Position numbers and translations under genes: made by a program. From Cypionkella sp. (GTDB lineage Bacteria; Pseudomonadota; Alphaproteobacteria; Rhodobacterales; Rhodobacteraceae): a DNA stretch of 64,000 nucleotides. The stretch's first letter is position 1. Each line of letters begins with the position of its first letter. Of this stretch, positions 1-10,442 are shown piece after piece. The DNA lies in the NCBI RefSeq assembly GCF_030652235.1, contig NZ_JAUSBA010000026.1, forward strand, positions 1-64,000, in the 5' to 3' direction. Below the pieces are notes generated by a model. The model was given only the letters and a program-made list of their open reading frames with translations, searched no databases and was not told the origin of the DNA.

Positions 1-187
1 GCAGGCTGCCTTCGGGGATATCCAGCAGGTGTCGGCGCAGATCCCGCATGACCCTGCCGGTGTCGCCCTTCAGCTTTTTCAATGCCTTGCGCATGCGCTT
101 GAACTGCTTGGCATGGGCATAGCGGCCAACCTGCAGCGCCATTCGAGGTGCAAGGCGGGCATAGGATTGCCGCAGTTCCACCCCGGC
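1..187 (-). pseudogene. Transposase fragment (IS5-like), truncated
   Basis: The minus strand reads about 60 residues with the look of the C-terminal half of an IS5-type transposase, including LRQSYARLAPRM, RYAHAKQFKR and TGRVMRDLRRHLLDIPEG. An in-frame TAA (188-190) precedes it with no room for the catalytic N-terminal part, so the gene has lost its 5' end. The fragment continues past the left edge, so the 3' end and inverted repeats cannot be judged. It sits about 90 nt from a tRNA gene, a common integration neighbourhood. The family assignment is from memory of the motif pattern. Confidence 0.55.
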
Positions 188-226
188 TTACTTACGCAAT
201 ACTTATGGGTGGTTCACCAACGACAA

Positions 227-244
227 CAGCCCCCGAAGGGGCTG
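227..244 (-). terminator. UUCG hairpin downstream of tRNA-Ala
   Basis: A perfect 7-bp stem CAGCCCC/GGGGCTG closes on a TTCG tetraloop in the minus-strand transcript, about 30 nt past the tRNA 3' end, followed by the T-rich TTGTCGTTGG. It is a plausible terminator for the tRNA transcript. A run of nine T on the plus strand (255-263) is too far from the stem to act with it. Confidence 0.45.
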
Positions 245-274
245 CTTGTAACCGTTTTTTTTTACTATGAATTT

Positions 275-350
<76 letters not shown>

Positions 351-454
351 ATCTTTTGCACAACGTTGGGCGCGTCGTGATAGGCGGTGTTTAGGCGAGG
401 GCGCGGCGGGGTGCAAGAGGAAAATGCACGCACCCCACGCCCCGCTTAGATCAC

Positions 455-793
455 TTAAACGTCTTCCTCGTCGCCGGCCACGTCGGTCAGATCATCCAGC
501 GACACGGTGTCGTCGGCGTCATCTTCCAGCAGCTCATCATCGAGTTCGGCATCATCGGCGACGCCTGCGACCAGCAGATCATCGTCTGCTTCCAGATCAT
601 CGACCAGCACCGCATCATCGTCTTTTTCAGGCTGTACGCGCGCGATCACGGCGGCGGCCATTTTACGGCGCGCCGATTCGATGTCCACGACCTCGCCCGT
701 GTAGGGGCTGACGATCGGGCTGCGGTTCAGGTCGTAAAAGCGCTTGCCGGTGGTCGGGCATACGCGCTTGGTGCCCCATTCTGCCAATGGCAT
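455..793 (-). CDS. TIGR02300 / FYDLN acid-domain protein
   Basis: A 112-residue protein whose N-terminus carries the conserved block GTKRVCPTTGKRFYDLNR followed by PIVSPYTGE, the signature of the alphaproteobacterial FYDLN acid family (TIGR02300). Residues from about 58 to the end are a run of Asp/Glu, as is typical. The CxxTGKxFYDLN pattern suggests a small zinc-ribbon-like head with one visible cysteine. No biochemical role is established for the family. It is a single gene transcribed toward the tRNA, with no operon partner visible. Start at the conserved MPLAEWGTKR. Confidence 0.9.
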   Translation of the reverse strand: MPLAEWGTKRVCPTTGKRFYDLNRSPIVSPYTGEVVDIESARRKMAAAVIARVQPEKDDDAVLVDDLEADDDLLVAGVADDAELDDELLEDDADDTVSLDDLTDVAGDEEDV

Positions 794-951
794 GGTTTTC
801 CCTTTGTTCAGGCTGGCCCTTGCGGGCTGTCAATTCGGAATGTAGCCGCTTGCCACAGGCTTGGGCGACTGTCAAAGGCTTTTGTTAGTGTTACCCCAGT
901 TGCGGCTGTGGGTTCAGATAGGTATCCTGCCGCCCCATGTCCAGAGGTGCA

Positions 952-1656
952 ATGTTGCTGCTTCCCGGCCCACCCCCGATAGAGATCACTCTGCGCCGGA
1001 GCGCCCGTGCGCGGCGGTTTTCTTTGCGGGTGTCGCATGCGAATGGCGCGGTGACGCTATCGTTGCCAATGCGGGCGCGCGAGGCCGATGCGATGGCCTT
1101 TGTCCGCGCGCAAGAGGGTTGGATCCGGGACGCGGTGGCGCGGATGCCGCAGGTGGTCAGCGTTGGTTTAGGCTCAGTGCTACCGTTTGAAGGCAAGGCC
1201 TTGCAACTGGAAAGCGGGGCGGGCCGGTCGGTGCGGGTGGAGGGTTGCTCGCTGATCGTGCCGGGCGATCCGGATCGGGCGCCGGCGCGGGTATCGGCCT
1301 TTCTGCGGGTGCAGGCGCGCAATCGGTTGGTCACGGCGTCGGATCATTACGCCGGGCTGATCGGGCGCAAGGTAACGCAGGTGACGCTGCGCGATACGCG
1401 GTCGCGCTGGGGCTCTTGCACCTCGGAGGGCGCGCTGATGTATTCATGGCGGCTGATCATGGCGCCGCCGCGCGTGCTGGATTACGTGGCCGCGCATGAG
1501 GTCGCGCATATGTTGGAGATGAACCATTCGGATCGATTCTGGGCGGTGGTGCAGCGGCTGTTTCCGGGCTGGCAGGCAGAACGCGCGTGGCTGAAGCGCG
1601 AAGGTGGGGCACTTCAGGCGATCCGGTTTGACAGCGGCGATCTTGATGTCGCTTGA
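952..1656 (+). CDS. YgjP/SprT-like zinc metalloprotease (DUF45, M48-type fold)
   Basis: About 234 residues. The zinc site HEVAH lies at about residue 182-186 with the third ligand in the following MNHSDRFW, and the conserved block RDTRSRWGSC precedes it, the classic pattern of the DUF45/YgjP family of small soluble metallopeptidases. The N-terminal part holds the usual ITLRRSARARRFSLRV strand-rich segment. An upstream ATG at 937 is in frame, but an AGAGG just before 952 favours the shorter start. The substrate is unknown for the family. The next gene begins 31 nt downstream on the same strand. Confidence 0.85.
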   Translation: MLLLPGPPPIEITLRRSARARRFSLRVSHANGAVTLSLPMRAREADAMAFVRAQEGWIRDAVARMPQVVSVGLGSVLPFEGKALQLESGAGRSVRVEGCSLIVPGDPDRAPARVSAFLRVQARNRLVTASDHYAGLIGRKVTQVTLRDTRSRWGSCTSEGALMYSWRLIMAPPRVLDYVAAHEVAHMLEMNHSDRFWAVVQRLFPGWQAERAWLKREGGALQAIRFDSGDLDVA

Positions 1657-1687
1657 CCACAGCACGCTCGGGGTGCTTGGCTAGGAC

Positions 1688-2350
1688 ATGATCTCACCCT
1701 ATCCCATACCGCCGCGACTGGCCGACCCCAATGCCGCCGCCCATGAGCGGGTGTATCGCAGCCTGCGCCAGCAGGTGTTGCATGGCGAGCTCGCGCCCGG
1801 TCAGGCGATGACCCTGCGTGGCATTGCCGAACAATTTGGCGTCTCGATGACCCCGGCGCGTGAGGCGGCACGGCGGTTGGTGGCGGAGGGGGCGTTTACG
1901 ATGTCGTCGTCAGGGCGGATTTCGACACCAGAGCTGACGCCGGAACGCATTGAGGAGTTGGCGGCGATCCGCGCGATGCTGGAGCCGGAGATGGCATCAC
2001 GTGCACTCCCGCGCGCGCACTTCGCGCTGATCGACCGTCTGGCTGCGATCAATGCACTGAACCAAGAGGCGGTGATGAACCAAGATGCGGTGGGCTATGT
2101 GCGCACCAATCTCGAATTCCACCGCACGCTGTATCTGCGCGCCCAGACCCCGGCGATGCTTGCCTTGTGCGAAACGGTTTGGCTGCAACTGGGGCCAACC
2201 ATGCGCGCGCTTTACCAAAAGCTGCGCCGCCGCGATATGCCGCAGCACCATCGGATGATCTTAGCCGCCTTGCGGGCAGGAGATGAGCCGGGGCTGCGCC
2301 TGGCGGTGCGCACGGACGTCACGCAAGGGTTGCGGCATCTGGCATCGTAA
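1688..2350 (+). CDS. GntR family regulator, FCD subfamily
   Basis: 220 residues. The N-terminal winged helix-turn-helix (about residues 18-75: RVYRSLRQQVLHGELAPG, LRGIAEQFGVSMTPAREA) is followed by an all-helical FCD ligand domain with the usual histidine/aspartate-rich positions (NLEFHRTLY, HHRMILAALRAGD). FCD members generally sense small carboxylic acids and bind metal. There is no adjacent catabolic gene that would suggest the ligand. The upstream protease gene may be cotranscribed. After it, 229 nt to lpd contain no convincing gene. Confidence 0.9.
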   Translation: MISPYPIPPRLADPNAAAHERVYRSLRQQVLHGELAPGQAMTLRGIAEQFGVSMTPAREAARRLVAEGAFTMSSSGRISTPELTPERIEELAAIRAMLEPEMASRALPRAHFALIDRLAAINALNQEAVMNQDAVGYVRTNLEFHRTLYLRAQTPAMLALCETVWLQLGPTMRALYQKLRRRDMPQHHRMILAALRAGDEPGLRLAVRTDVTQGLRHLAS

Positions 2351-2579
2351 GCAGTTCAGGTTATTATTGAATCGGAAATCGCTTCCTCTCGCTTCACTCT
2401 AACGCGTTTTCCGCGGCTTCCATTTTGACGGCAACCTGAACTGATGTGGTGGGTTTCCGAGGCTGCTTTGGTAGTGGGGATGCGCCCGGTCGGCGGCTTC
2501 GCCGGGCTGCTCCGCTTGATTGGCTGTGAAAAAGGCCTGAGGCGGCGCTCGTCGCGCCCTATCGGGCGGATGAGCGTGC

Positions 2580-3968
2580 TTAGGCGTGGATCGCACCGTC
2601 CCCACAAGCCAGCGCCGCTTCACGCACCGCCTCGCTACAGGTCGGGTGGGCGTGGCAGGTCATTGCCAGATCTTGGGCCGACGCGCCAAATTCCATCGCC
2701 ACGCAAACCTCGTGGATCAAATCGCCCGCACCCGGCCCGATGATATGGCAGCCCAAGATGCGGTCAGTGGTCGCATCCGCGAGCATTTTCACGAAACCCT
2801 CGGCCTGAAACATCGCTTTGGCCCGCGCATTGCCCATGAAAGGGAATTTACCGACCTTGTAGGCGCGGCCCTGTTCTTTCAGCTGTTCTTCGGTTGCCCC
2901 CACCGAGGCCACTTCTGGGCTAGTGTAGACTACACCGGGGATGACCGCATAGTTCACATGGCCGGCTTTCCCCGCCATGATCTCGGCCAAAGCCATGCCT
3001 TCATCTTCGGCTTTATGCGCCAGCATCGGGCCGATAATCGCATCACCAATCGCATACAAGCCATTGATATTGGTGGCGTAATGCGCATCGGTCTTGACCT
3101 GGCCGCGCGGCAGCATTTCAACCCCCAAAGCCTCTAGCCCCAGGCCTTTGAGATAGGGTTTGCGTCCCGTGGCGACCAGAACCACTTCGGCCTCAAGGCT
3201 GGCTTCGGTGTTATTTTTGCGCAGTTTGTAGCTGACCTTCGCCACGCCAGCTTTGGTTTCAACGTCCTGCACGGCGGCACCCAGAATGAACTTGACGCCT
3301 TGCTTTGTCAGAATGCGTTGGAAAGACTTCGCCACTTCAGCATCCATGCCGGGGGTGATCGCATCCAAATATTCCACCACCGTCACTTCGGTGCCAAGCC
3401 GCGCATAGACCGAGCCCATCTCCAGCCCGATCACGCCCGCGCCGATCACCACCATGGTTTTCGGGATCGACGGCAGCGCTAAAGCCCCGGTCGAGGTCAC
3501 CACAATCGTCTCATCCACCGTCACACCCGGCAGGCTCGACGGCTCGGACCCCGTTGCAATCACGATGTTTTTCGCCTCATGCACCTCGTCACCGATCTGC
3601 ACTTTGCCGGGGCTTGGGATGCTCGCCCAGCCTTTCAGCCAAGTGATCTTGTTCTTCTTGAACAGAAACTCGATGCCCTTGGTGTTGCCGTTCACCACAT
3701 CGGTTTTATAGGCCTGCATTTTCAGCCAATCGACCGTGGGCGCACCCCCCATAAGACCCATTTTTTCAAAGTTTTCATGCACTTCATGCAAGCTGTGCGT
3801 CGCATGCAGCAAAGCTTTGGACGGGATGCAGCCGATGTTCAGGCAGGTGCCGCCAAGGGTATCGCGGCCCTCAACCACCGCCACGTTCAGGCCCAGTTGC
3901 GCGGCCCGGATGGCGCAAACATAGCCGCCGGGGCCAGCACCGATGATGATTGCGTCAAAACTTGCCAT
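2580..3968 (-). CDS. lpd: Dihydrolipoyl dehydrogenase (E3)
   Basis: 462 residues. It reoxidises the dihydrolipoyl group of the 2-oxoglutarate dehydrogenase complex with NAD+. It shows the FAD-binding GAGPGG near the N-terminus, the redox-active disulfide in [17 protein letters not shown], a second Rossmann motif [14 protein letters not shown], and the C-terminal catalytic [13 protein letters not shown]. Start at [12 protein letters not shown], preceded by AAGGAAAC. The longer frame would add 18 residues before that site. It is the last gene of the suc operon, separated from sucB by a glycosyltransferase and a MAPEG gene. A GC-rich stem with a U5 run follows and may terminate the operon. Confidence 0.96.
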   Translation of the reverse strand: MASFDAIIIGAGPGGYVCAIRAAQLGLNVAVVEGRDTLGGTCLNIGCIPSKALLHATHSLHEVHENFEKMGLMGGAPTVDWLKMQAYKTDVVNGNTKGIEFLFKKNKITWLKGWASIPSPGKVQIGDEVHEAKNIVIATGSEPSSLPGVTVDETIVVTSTGALALPSIPKTMVVIGAGVIGLEMGSVYARLGTEVTVVEYLDAITPGMDAEVAKSFQRILTKQGVKFILGAAVQDVETKAGVAKVSYKLRKNNTEASLEAEVVLVATGRKPYLKGLGLEALGVEMLPRGQVKTDAHYATNINGLYAIGDAIIGPMLAHKAEDEGMALAEIMAGKAGHVNYAVIPGVVYTSPEVASVGATEEQLKEQGRAYKVGKFPFMGNARAKAMFQAEGFVKMLADATTDRILGCHIIGPGAGDLIHEVCVAMEFGASAQDLAMTCHAHPTCSEAVREAALACGDGAIHA

Positions 3969-4025
3969 AGGGTTTCCTTCGTAGGGTTGGCGTTTGGGTC
4001 CCGTACAGGTGTACGGACGCATGTG

Positions 4026-4421
4026 TCAGATCAAAGCCGCCACGATCAAGGTGAGTGTGGCGAAAAAACCCACGGCCCAGATGGCTGAGCGCCACGGCCG
4101 CAGCCCAAAGGCATAGGCCGGGACATAAAGCACGCGGGCGGCGAGGTAGATGTAGGCGGCGTATTGTGTCACGGCTGTCGATTGGTTGCCCAAGGTGACA
4201 ACGACAACGGCAAGGGTGAACAGGATCAACCCTTCAAAATGATTGGTCAGCGCGCGTTGCAACCGGGCGGTGCGCAGCGACAACTGCCGCGAAGGTGGGC
4301 GGTCGCGTGGGCCAGAGGTGTAGCCGGTGCCCAGTTGCAGATTGGCTGGGATGGCAAACAGCGCGAATTGCCCGGCTTGCAGCAGGCCAGCGAGCGCGAG
4401 GGCGGTGAGTTCGGATGTCAT
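4026..4421 (-). CDS. MAPEG family membrane protein
   Basis: 131 residues with four hydrophobic segments and the MAPEG-type motif TARLQRALTNHFEGLILFTLAVV (central Arg, Asn, His, Glu). The family covers small integral membrane glutathione/eicosanoid-type enzymes and many bacterial members without assigned substrates. The start ATG overlaps the stop of the upstream glycosyltransferase (ATGA, 4418-4421), so translation is coupled. A longer in-frame start reads through the upstream gene and is less likely. It lies between sucB and lpd in the TCA operon, with no known link to the TCA cycle. Confidence 0.85.
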   Translation of the reverse strand: MTSELTALALAGLLQAGQFALFAIPANLQLGTGYTSGPRDRPPSRQLSLRTARLQRALTNHFEGLILFTLAVVVVTLGNQSTAVTQYAAYIYLAARVLYVPAYAFGLRPWRSAIWAVGFFATLTLIVAALI

Positions 4422-5461
4422 ACGGGCGCTACTTTCTTTGGACGTTTGCGGCGCTGATCCCACAGCTTGCGGTTCTCAGGCGTCAGGTGAGTGTCGCGCT
4501 GCTGCGCCAGCCAAGCCAGCGCAGTTTTGTGCAAATCGTACAACTGCGGATCGGCGTCATAGGCGGCCAGACGCGCGTTCAGGCTGGGAAGATGGCGTTG
4601 AATCGAGCGATCTTCGCCAGTAGAACGTTCGGCAATGGTCCACATCTTCGAGCCGAGCACATGGTTGGCGTGCTGTTTCGCCATACCATCGCCGCGGATG
4701 TTTTTCAGCAGAAACACGTCTTCCGAGCGCACGAAATAGTGGTTGATATCGGCATTTGCCCAAGTCAGGTCTTCATCCTTGATGCCGCGATAATTGGCGG
4801 CAGTGGGGTGCGACAACCCGCGATTGGGAATTTTCGCGCCCGCGCTGTTGCGCACAATCACATCGGGGTCCAGCGGGTCTTTCGGCATATGGTCGATCGC
4901 ACGTGCAAAGCGGTTGGGCCGGAACAAGGATTTGTGGAACACCAGTTGTTCTTCGATCTGGGCGGAGCATTGGGTTTGCTCGGCCAGCAAACTGCCACCA
5001 TTCCACACCTGCCGCCCCCCGCTGGCGATAAACCGCCACGCGATAGCGACAGTGTCGCAGCGGCCAACGGCTTGCAGCAGATCGCCCACCATGCCCGCGC
5101 CAGTGGTGACGTTGAGAAATTCATCCGCATCGATGTGCAACAGCCATTCCACCTCCGCCATCGCTGGATGCGCTAAGGCGCGGGCGAGGCCTATGACCTG
5201 CGGTGCCTCACCGGGGGCGACTTCGTTGCGGATGTGAACGACGGGTTCCATTTCCGCCAGCCTGTCCGCCATCATAGCGGTGCCGTCTTGGCAATTGTTG
5301 GTGACAAGGAAGATGCGGTCAAAGCCGATGCCAAGGTGATAGGCCACCCATTCCAGCACAAACACCGCCTCGTTGCGCATACAGACCACAACGGCGCGCT
5401 TGGTGCGGGCTGGGGCAGCGGTATACAGGTGAGGCGGGTTCACGAAAGTCACTTTCAGCAA
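4418..5461 (-). CDS. Glycosyltransferase family 2-like (Glyco_tranf_2_4 type)
   Basis: 347 residues, predicted cytosolic. An N-terminal nucleotide-sugar fold carries VVVCMRNEAVFVLEWVAYH, a segment LVTNNCQDGT and the metal-binding LLHIDADEFLNV, which together match the family that handles capsule or surface glycans. It lies inside the suc operon 40 nt after sucB and overlaps the MAPEG gene. A divergent relative sits at the other end of the operon at 13270. The substrate is unknown. The operon position suggests cotranscription, not a TCA role. Confidence 0.85.
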   Translation of the reverse strand: MLKVTFVNPPHLYTAAPARTKRAVVVCMRNEAVFVLEWVAYHLGIGFDRIFLVTNNCQDGTAMMADRLAEMEPVVHIRNEVAPGEAPQVIGLARALAHPAMAEVEWLLHIDADEFLNVTTGAGMVGDLLQAVGRCDTVAIAWRFIASGGRQVWNGGSLLAEQTQCSAQIEEQLVFHKSLFRPNRFARAIDHMPKDPLDPDVIVRNSAGAKIPNRGLSHPTAANYRGIKDEDLTWANADINHYFVRSEDVFLLKNIRGDGMAKQHANHVLGSKMWTIAERSTGEDRSIQRHLPSLNARLAAYDADPQLYDLHKTALAWLAQQRDTHLTPENRKLWDQRRKRPKKVAPV

Positions 5462-5501
5462 AGCGAGGCGGGCAGCCAGAGGCTTGGCTGCCCGCCGCTG
5501 G

Positions 5502-6713
5502 TTACAAATCCATCAACAACCGACGCGGATCTTCCAATGCTTCTTTCACCCGCACCAGGAACGTCACCGCGCCCTTACCATCCACAACCCGGTGATCGTA
5601 GGACAAAGCCAGATACATCATCGGGCGGATGACGATTTGGCCGCTAACCACAACGGGGCGGTCTTGGATCTTATGCATCCCCAAAATACCCGATTGCGGC
5701 GGGTTCAGGATCGGCGAGGACATCAGCGAGCCGTAAACCCCACCGTTCGATATGGTGAACGAGCCGCCCTGCATTTCGGCCATCGACAGCTTGCCATCGC
5801 GGGCGCGCAGGCCGAGTTCCGAGATTTTCTTCTCAATCGCGGCAAAGCCCATCTGATCAGCATCACGCACCACCGGCACCACAAGGCCGTTTGGGGTGCC
5901 GACGGCGACGCCCATGTGGACGTAGTTTTTGTAAACCACATCTTGGCCGTCAATCTCGGCGTTCACTTCCGGGATTTCTTTCAAAGCATGGGTGCAGGCT
6001 TTGACGAAGAACGACATGAACCCAAGTTTGACGCCGTGCTTTTTCTCAAAGATGTCTTTGTATTCATTGCGCAAAGACATGATACTGGACATGTCCACCT
6101 CGTTATAGGTGGTCAGCATGGCTGCGGTGTTTTGCGCGTCTTTCAGGCGACGCGCGATGGTGGCGCGCAGCCGGGTCATCTTGACGCGTTCCTCGCGGGC
6201 AGCATCATCCGCCGGCACTGGGGCGCGCGGGATCGCGGCCACAGCAGGGGCGGCGGCGATCGGGGCGGCGCTGGCGGCACGCGCCACATCTTCCTTCATC
6301 ACCCGGCCATCGCGGCCAGTGCCTTGGACTTGATCCGCCGATAGGCCCGCTTCAGCCATGGCTTTCTTGGCGGAAGGCGCGTTTTCCACGTCTTTCGCGG
6401 CGGCCACGGCAGGGGCTGGGGCCGCAGCTTCGGCCACCACAGCAGCGGCGGCTTTCGGCGCGGCCAACGCACCAGCCGCGCCTTCGGTCACAATCGCCAG
6501 CCGCGCATTGGCGGCCACGGTTGTACCTTCAGGGGCGAGGATTTCCGTCAGAACACCCGCCACGGGGGAGGGCACTTCGACGGAAACTTTATCGGTTTCC
6601 AACTCGCACAGCATCTCGTCCAGTTTCACCACATCTCCGGGCTTTTTGAACCAAGTCGATACGGTGGCTTCCGAGACGCTTTCGCCCAAAGAGGGCACCA
6701 TTACATCCGTCAT
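5502..6713 (-). CDS. sucB: Dihydrolipoyllysine succinyltransferase, 2-oxoglutarate dehydrogenase E2
   Basis: 403 residues. It transfers the succinyl group to CoA in the 2-oxoglutarate dehydrogenase complex. It has one N-terminal lipoyl domain with the lipoylated lysine in [12 protein letters not shown], an Ala/Pro-rich linker, the E1/E3-binding domain ([20 protein letters not shown]) and the C-terminal catalytic domain with [16 protein letters not shown]. The start at [12 protein letters not shown] lies 1 nt from the sucA stop, so the two genes are tightly coupled. The longer frame adds 17 non-homologous residues and is rejected. Confidence 0.97.
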   Translation of the reverse strand: MTDVMVPSLGESVSEATVSTWFKKPGDVVKLDEMLCELETDKVSVEVPSPVAGVLTEILAPEGTTVAANARLAIVTEGAAGALAAPKAAAAVVAEAAAPAPAVAAAKDVENAPSAKKAMAEAGLSADQVQGTGRDGRVMKEDVARAASAAPIAAAPAVAAIPRAPVPADDAAREERVKMTRLRATIARRLKDAQNTAAMLTTYNEVDMSSIMSLRNEYKDIFEKKHGVKLGFMSFFVKACTHALKEIPEVNAEIDGQDVVYKNYVHMGVAVGTPNGLVVPVVRDADQMGFAAIEKKISELGLRARDGKLSMAEMQGGSFTISNGGVYGSLMSSPILNPPQSGILGMHKIQDRPVVVSGQIVIRPMMYLALSYDHRVVDGKGAVTFLVRVKEALEDPRRLLMDL

Positions 6714-6714
6714 A

Positions 6715-9699
6715 TCATTCTCCTGCGCGGGCGGTGGTTGGGGACGGGCCGCCGAGCGCCTCATTCACCAGGGTTTGCTGTTCATATTTGTGTTTTGACG
6801 CAAGGCCCGTGGCCGGCGAGGCTGAAGCCGCACGGCCAGCATAGCGGGGCCGGGTGTTGGTTGCACCGATATTGGTCAAAAGCGCTTCTAGTTCCGGCTC
6901 GATGTGCGACCAAGCTCCCATGTTCTTCGGCTCTTCTTGGCACCAAACCCATTCCGCGCCCTTGAACCGCGAAAGTTCAGCGGTGAGAGATTGCTTGGGC
7001 ACCGGATACAGTTGTTCAACCCGCAAAAGATAGGTGTCGGTCAACCCGCGCGCGTCACGCTCAGCCAACAGATCGTAGTAGACCTTGCCGGAACATAGCA
7101 CGACGCGCTTGATGCCATCATCGGCGTTCAGCTTGGTTTCCGAATGGCCCTTTTGCGCATCATCCCACAAAACGCGGTGGAAATAGCTGCCTTCGGTGAA
7201 ATCCGACGCATCCGACACTGCCATCGGGTGCCGCAGCAACGATTTAGGCGTCATCAAAATCAAAGGCTTGCGGAAATCGCGGTGCATCTGGCGTCGCAGG
7301 ATGTGGAAATAGTTCGACGGTGTGGTGCAGTTGGCCACGATCCAGTTGTCATGCGCCGACATCTGCAAGAAGCGTTCCAGACGCGCCGAGGAGTGTTCCG
7401 GCCCCTGTCCTTCATAGCCATGCGGCAACAAGCACACGAGGCCCGACATCCGCAGCCATTTGCTCTCAGCCGAGTTGATGAACTGATCAAACATGATCTG
7501 CGCGCCGTTGGCGAAATCACCAAACTGCGCTTCCCACATCGTCAAAGCATTGGGTTCAGACAGCGAATAGCCGTATTCAAAGCCCAAAACCGCATATTCC
7601 GACAACATCGAATCGATGACTTCATAACGCGCTTGGCCGGGGCGAATGTGGTTCAGTGGATAGTGACGTTCCTCGGTGGTCTGATCGACAAAGGCCGAAT
7701 GACGCTGGCTGAAGGTGCCTCGGGTGCAATCCTGACCTGACAGCCGCACTGGGAAGCCTTCGACTTGCAAGCTGCCAAAAGCCAAAGCTTCTGCCGTCGA
7801 CCAATCGAAACCTTGCCCGGATTCGAACATCTTCTTCTTGGCTTCCAGTTGACGCGCGACGGTTTTGTGAATGTCAAAACCTTCGGGAATCCGCGTCAAA
7901 GCGGCACCCACTTCGGCCAGTGTCTCGGGCTTGATCCAAGTATCGCCGCGTTGGTAATTGTCCAAGTCTTTGGTTTTCATCGACTTCCAGCGGCCATCCA
8001 GCCAATCGGCTTTGTTGGGCTTATAGTCTTTGCCGACCTCAAACTCCTCATTCAGGCGGGCCTGGAACGCCGCCTTCATGTCCTCGATCTCGCCTTCCGG
8101 GATCAAGCCATCGGCAACCAGTCGGTCGGTATAAAGCTGCAAAGTGGTCTTTTGCTTGCGAATGGTGGTGTACATCGCCGGGTTGGTGAACATCGGCTCG
8201 TCGCCTTCGTTGTGACCAAAGCGGCGGTAGCAGAAGATGTCCAGCACCACATCCTTGTGAAAGGTCTGGCGGAATTCGGTGGCAACTTTGGCGGCATGCA
8301 CAACGGCTTCAGGATCGTCGCCGTTGACATGGAAGATCGGCGCTTCGACCATCAAAGCGATGTCCGTAGGGTAGGGGCTGGAACGGCTATAGGCCGGGGC
8401 GGTGGTGAAGCCGATCTGGTTGTTGACGATGATATGGATGGTGCCACCCGTGCGATGGCCCTTCAGACCCGACAGACCAAAGCATTCGGCGATAACGCCC
8501 TGACCCGCGAAGGCCGCGTCGCCGTGCAGCAGCACGGGCAGCACTTGGCTGCGCTCTGTATCGCCGAATTGGTCCTGCTTGGCGCGGACTTTGCCCAGCA
8601 CGACCGGGTTCACCGCCTCGAGGTGGCTTGGGTTGGCGGTGAGGGAAAGGTGAACCGTGTTGCCGTCAAAGGTGCGGTCGCTTGAGGCACCAAGGTGATA
8701 TTTCACATCACCCGAGCCATCGACATCTTCCGGCTTATAGCTGCCGCCTTGGAATTCGTTGAATATCGCGCGGTAGGGCTTTTGCAGAACGTTCGAGAGC
8801 ACGTTCAACCGACCCCGGTGCGGCATCCCAAAAATCACCTCGCGCACGCCCATAGCGCCACCGCGCTTTATGATCGCCTCCATCGCCGGGATCAGCGCTT
8901 CGGCGCCGTCCAGACCAAAGCGCTTGGTGCCCATGTATTTGACATGGAGGAATTTCTCATAACCTTCAGCCTCGACCAGCTTGTTCAGGATCGCCTTGCG
9001 GCCTTCGCGGGTGAAGGCGATTTCCTTGCCGTAGCCTTCGATGCGTTCCTTCAGCCAAGCCGCCTGCTCGGGGTCGGAAATATGCATGTATTGCAGCGCG
9101 AACGTGCCGCAATAGGTGCGTTTGACGATGTCGATGATCTGCCGCATCGAGGCAAATTCCAGCCCCAACACATTGTCGATGAAGATCGGGCGATCCATAT
9201 CAGCCTCGGCGAAACCGTAAGACACCGGCTCCAACTCGGGGTGGTTGCCGCGATCGGTCATCCCCAGCGGGTCAAGATCGGCAGCAAGATGGCCGCGAAT
9301 ACGGTAGGCGCGGATGATCATAATCGCGCGGATGCTATCCAGCACCGCACGCTGCACCTGCGCATCGGTCAGCGACAGACCCTTTTCCGCCGCTTTCTCA
9401 GTGATCTTCTTGCCCGCAGCCTTCGGTTCCGCCGTCACAGGCCATTCGCCCGTCATCGCCCCCGTCACATCATCTGAAGGCGTCGGCGGCCAATCGGCGC
9501 GGCCCCACGACGGCCCGGTGGCCTGCCGCTTGGCGTCCATCTCGGGTTCTGCCAACGAGCGGAAAAAGTCCGCCCATTGCGCATCGACCGAAGCCGGATC
9601 AGCGGCATAGTTTGCCGCCAGCTGGTCAATATAATCCGCATTCGCGCCTTGCAGAAAGCTGGAGGCGTGGAATTGGCTGTTGGGGGATTGTTCGGTCAT
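6715..9699 (-). CDS. sucA: 2-oxoglutarate dehydrogenase E1
   Basis: 994 residues, full length for the family. It decarboxylates 2-oxoglutarate with thiamine diphosphate. The N-terminus has the E2-contact segment ([17 protein letters not shown]), followed by the ThDP/Mg domain with [22 protein letters not shown] and [13 protein letters not shown], and the C-terminal transketolase-like part with [19 protein letters not shown]. It is preceded by an exported protein gene 72 nt upstream and followed at 1 nt by sucB. A GC-rich imperfect hairpin lies in the 72-nt gap. Confidence 0.97.
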   Translation of the reverse strand: MTEQSPNSQFHASSFLQGANADYIDQLAANYAADPASVDAQWADFFRSLAEPEMDAKRQATGPSWGRADWPPTPSDDVTGAMTGEWPVTAEPKAAGKKITEKAAEKGLSLTDAQVQRAVLDSIRAIMIIRAYRIRGHLAADLDPLGMTDRGNHPELEPVSYGFAEADMDRPIFIDNVLGLEFASMRQIIDIVKRTYCGTFALQYMHISDPEQAAWLKERIEGYGKEIAFTREGRKAILNKLVEAEGYEKFLHVKYMGTKRFGLDGAEALIPAMEAIIKRGGAMGVREVIFGMPHRGRLNVLSNVLQKPYRAIFNEFQGGSYKPEDVDGSGDVKYHLGASSDRTFDGNTVHLSLTANPSHLEAVNPVVLGKVRAKQDQFGDTERSQVLPVLLHGDAAFAGQGVIAECFGLSGLKGHRTGGTIHIIVNNQIGFTTAPAYSRSSPYPTDIALMVEAPIFHVNGDDPEAVVHAAKVATEFRQTFHKDVVLDIFCYRRFGHNEGDEPMFTNPAMYTTIRKQKTTLQLYTDRLVADGLIPEGEIEDMKAAFQARLNEEFEVGKDYKPNKADWLDGRWKSMKTKDLDNYQRGDTWIKPETLAEVGAALTRIPEGFDIHKTVARQLEAKKKMFESGQGFDWSTAEALAFGSLQVEGFPVRLSGQDCTRGTFSQRHSAFVDQTTEERHYPLNHIRPGQARYEVIDSMLSEYAVLGFEYGYSLSEPNALTMWEAQFGDFANGAQIMFDQFINSAESKWLRMSGLVCLLPHGYEGQGPEHSSARLERFLQMSAHDNWIVANCTTPSNYFHILRRQMHRDFRKPLILMTPKSLLRHPMAVSDASDFTEGSYFHRVLWDDAQKGHSETKLNADDGIKRVVLCSGKVYYDLLAERDARGLTDTYLLRVEQLYPVPKQSLTAELSRFKGAEWVWCQEEPKNMGAWSHIEPELEALLTNIGATNTRPRYAGRAASASPATGLASKHKYEQQTLVNEALGGPSPTTARAGE

Positions 9700-9771
9700 T
9701 TGGATGCCTCAAGTGGGTTGGCCGGGTGGCCTTAGTGGCGGGGTTTCCCCCACCGCCAGCTAGATTGTTGG

Positions 9772-10440
9772 TTATGGGCTTACGGCCCATGCTGGGTATT
9801 GGATTGAGCCATAGTACACGGCTGTAATGTCAGTCTTTATGCCAAAGCTTCGCTCAACGGCAACTGGGTCAACCGAGACTGTCTGGGCAAGTATTCTTGT
9901 GCGTGTGGTGGTGAAGTCCGTTGATTCAAACTTGCCTTCAAAAAGCGCAGGCGGAGAAGGGGCGGCCAATTTGGGGCTAAATTCCTGTGGCTTCGTGGCA
10001 GCTTCAGGCACGCCAAGAAAGCACTGATTTAGAATCATGGCATTGGCCTTGGATGTAATCAGTAAGATCGCACCTGTGTCATGCTTTAGAACTACAACAG
10101 GATTTTTTGGGGCTGGACCCAAGATATTAGCCGCCATGGTTTGCGCCCGTGGCCAGAATTTTAACTGCGTATCTGATTTCTTCTTTATCGGGTCATTGGG
10201 ATAGCCAGAGCCAAGTGTCGCAGAAAGTATCAGTGCCACACTTTCTTTAAGCATTGCCTTGTCAGTCTCGGCAACGTCCGCCCAGCCGTTCGCATAGAAA
10301 TAAGCCAACAGATCCTTGGGATCTTTGGGCGTGGTCAGACAAACCGTCAACACGTCTTGCGCCGACAATGTGCGGGCGGACACTGGCGCGGGAAGCGCCA
10401 GTGTCGCAAGAACTGCCAAAAGGATGCCCAGCTTGCCCAT
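9772..10440 (-). CDS. Exported protein of unknown function in the suc operon
   Basis: 222 residues that I do not recognise. A clear Sec signal peptide (MGKLGILLAVLATLALPAPVSA) gives a periplasmic product. The mature part has two cysteines (TVCLTT and NQCFLG) and no transmembrane helix. The start lies 2 nt after the sucD stop, so it is part of the operon. It sits between sucD and sucA. Another signal-peptide protein occupies the sucC-sucD junction. Nothing in the sequence suggests an enzymatic function. Confidence 0.75.
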   Translation of the reverse strand: MGKLGILLAVLATLALPAPVSARTLSAQDVLTVCLTTPKDPKDLLAYFYANGWADVAETDKAMLKESVALILSATLGSGYPNDPIKKKSDTQLKFWPRAQTMAANILGPAPKNPVVVLKHDTGAILLITSKANAMILNQCFLGVPEAATKPQEFSPKLAAPSPPALFEGKFESTDFTTTRTRILAQTVSVDPVAVERSFGIKTDITAVYYGSIQYPAWAVSP

Positions 10441-10442
10441 GT

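Noticed and set aside
254-270. Run of nine T on the plus strand as a terminator for an upstream plus-strand gene
   Set aside because: The hairpin lies 10 nt away and no plus-strand gene precedes it.
7765-9477. Plus-strand frames of 306 and 260 codons within sucA
   Set aside because: Antisense to sucA, which is full length and conserved.
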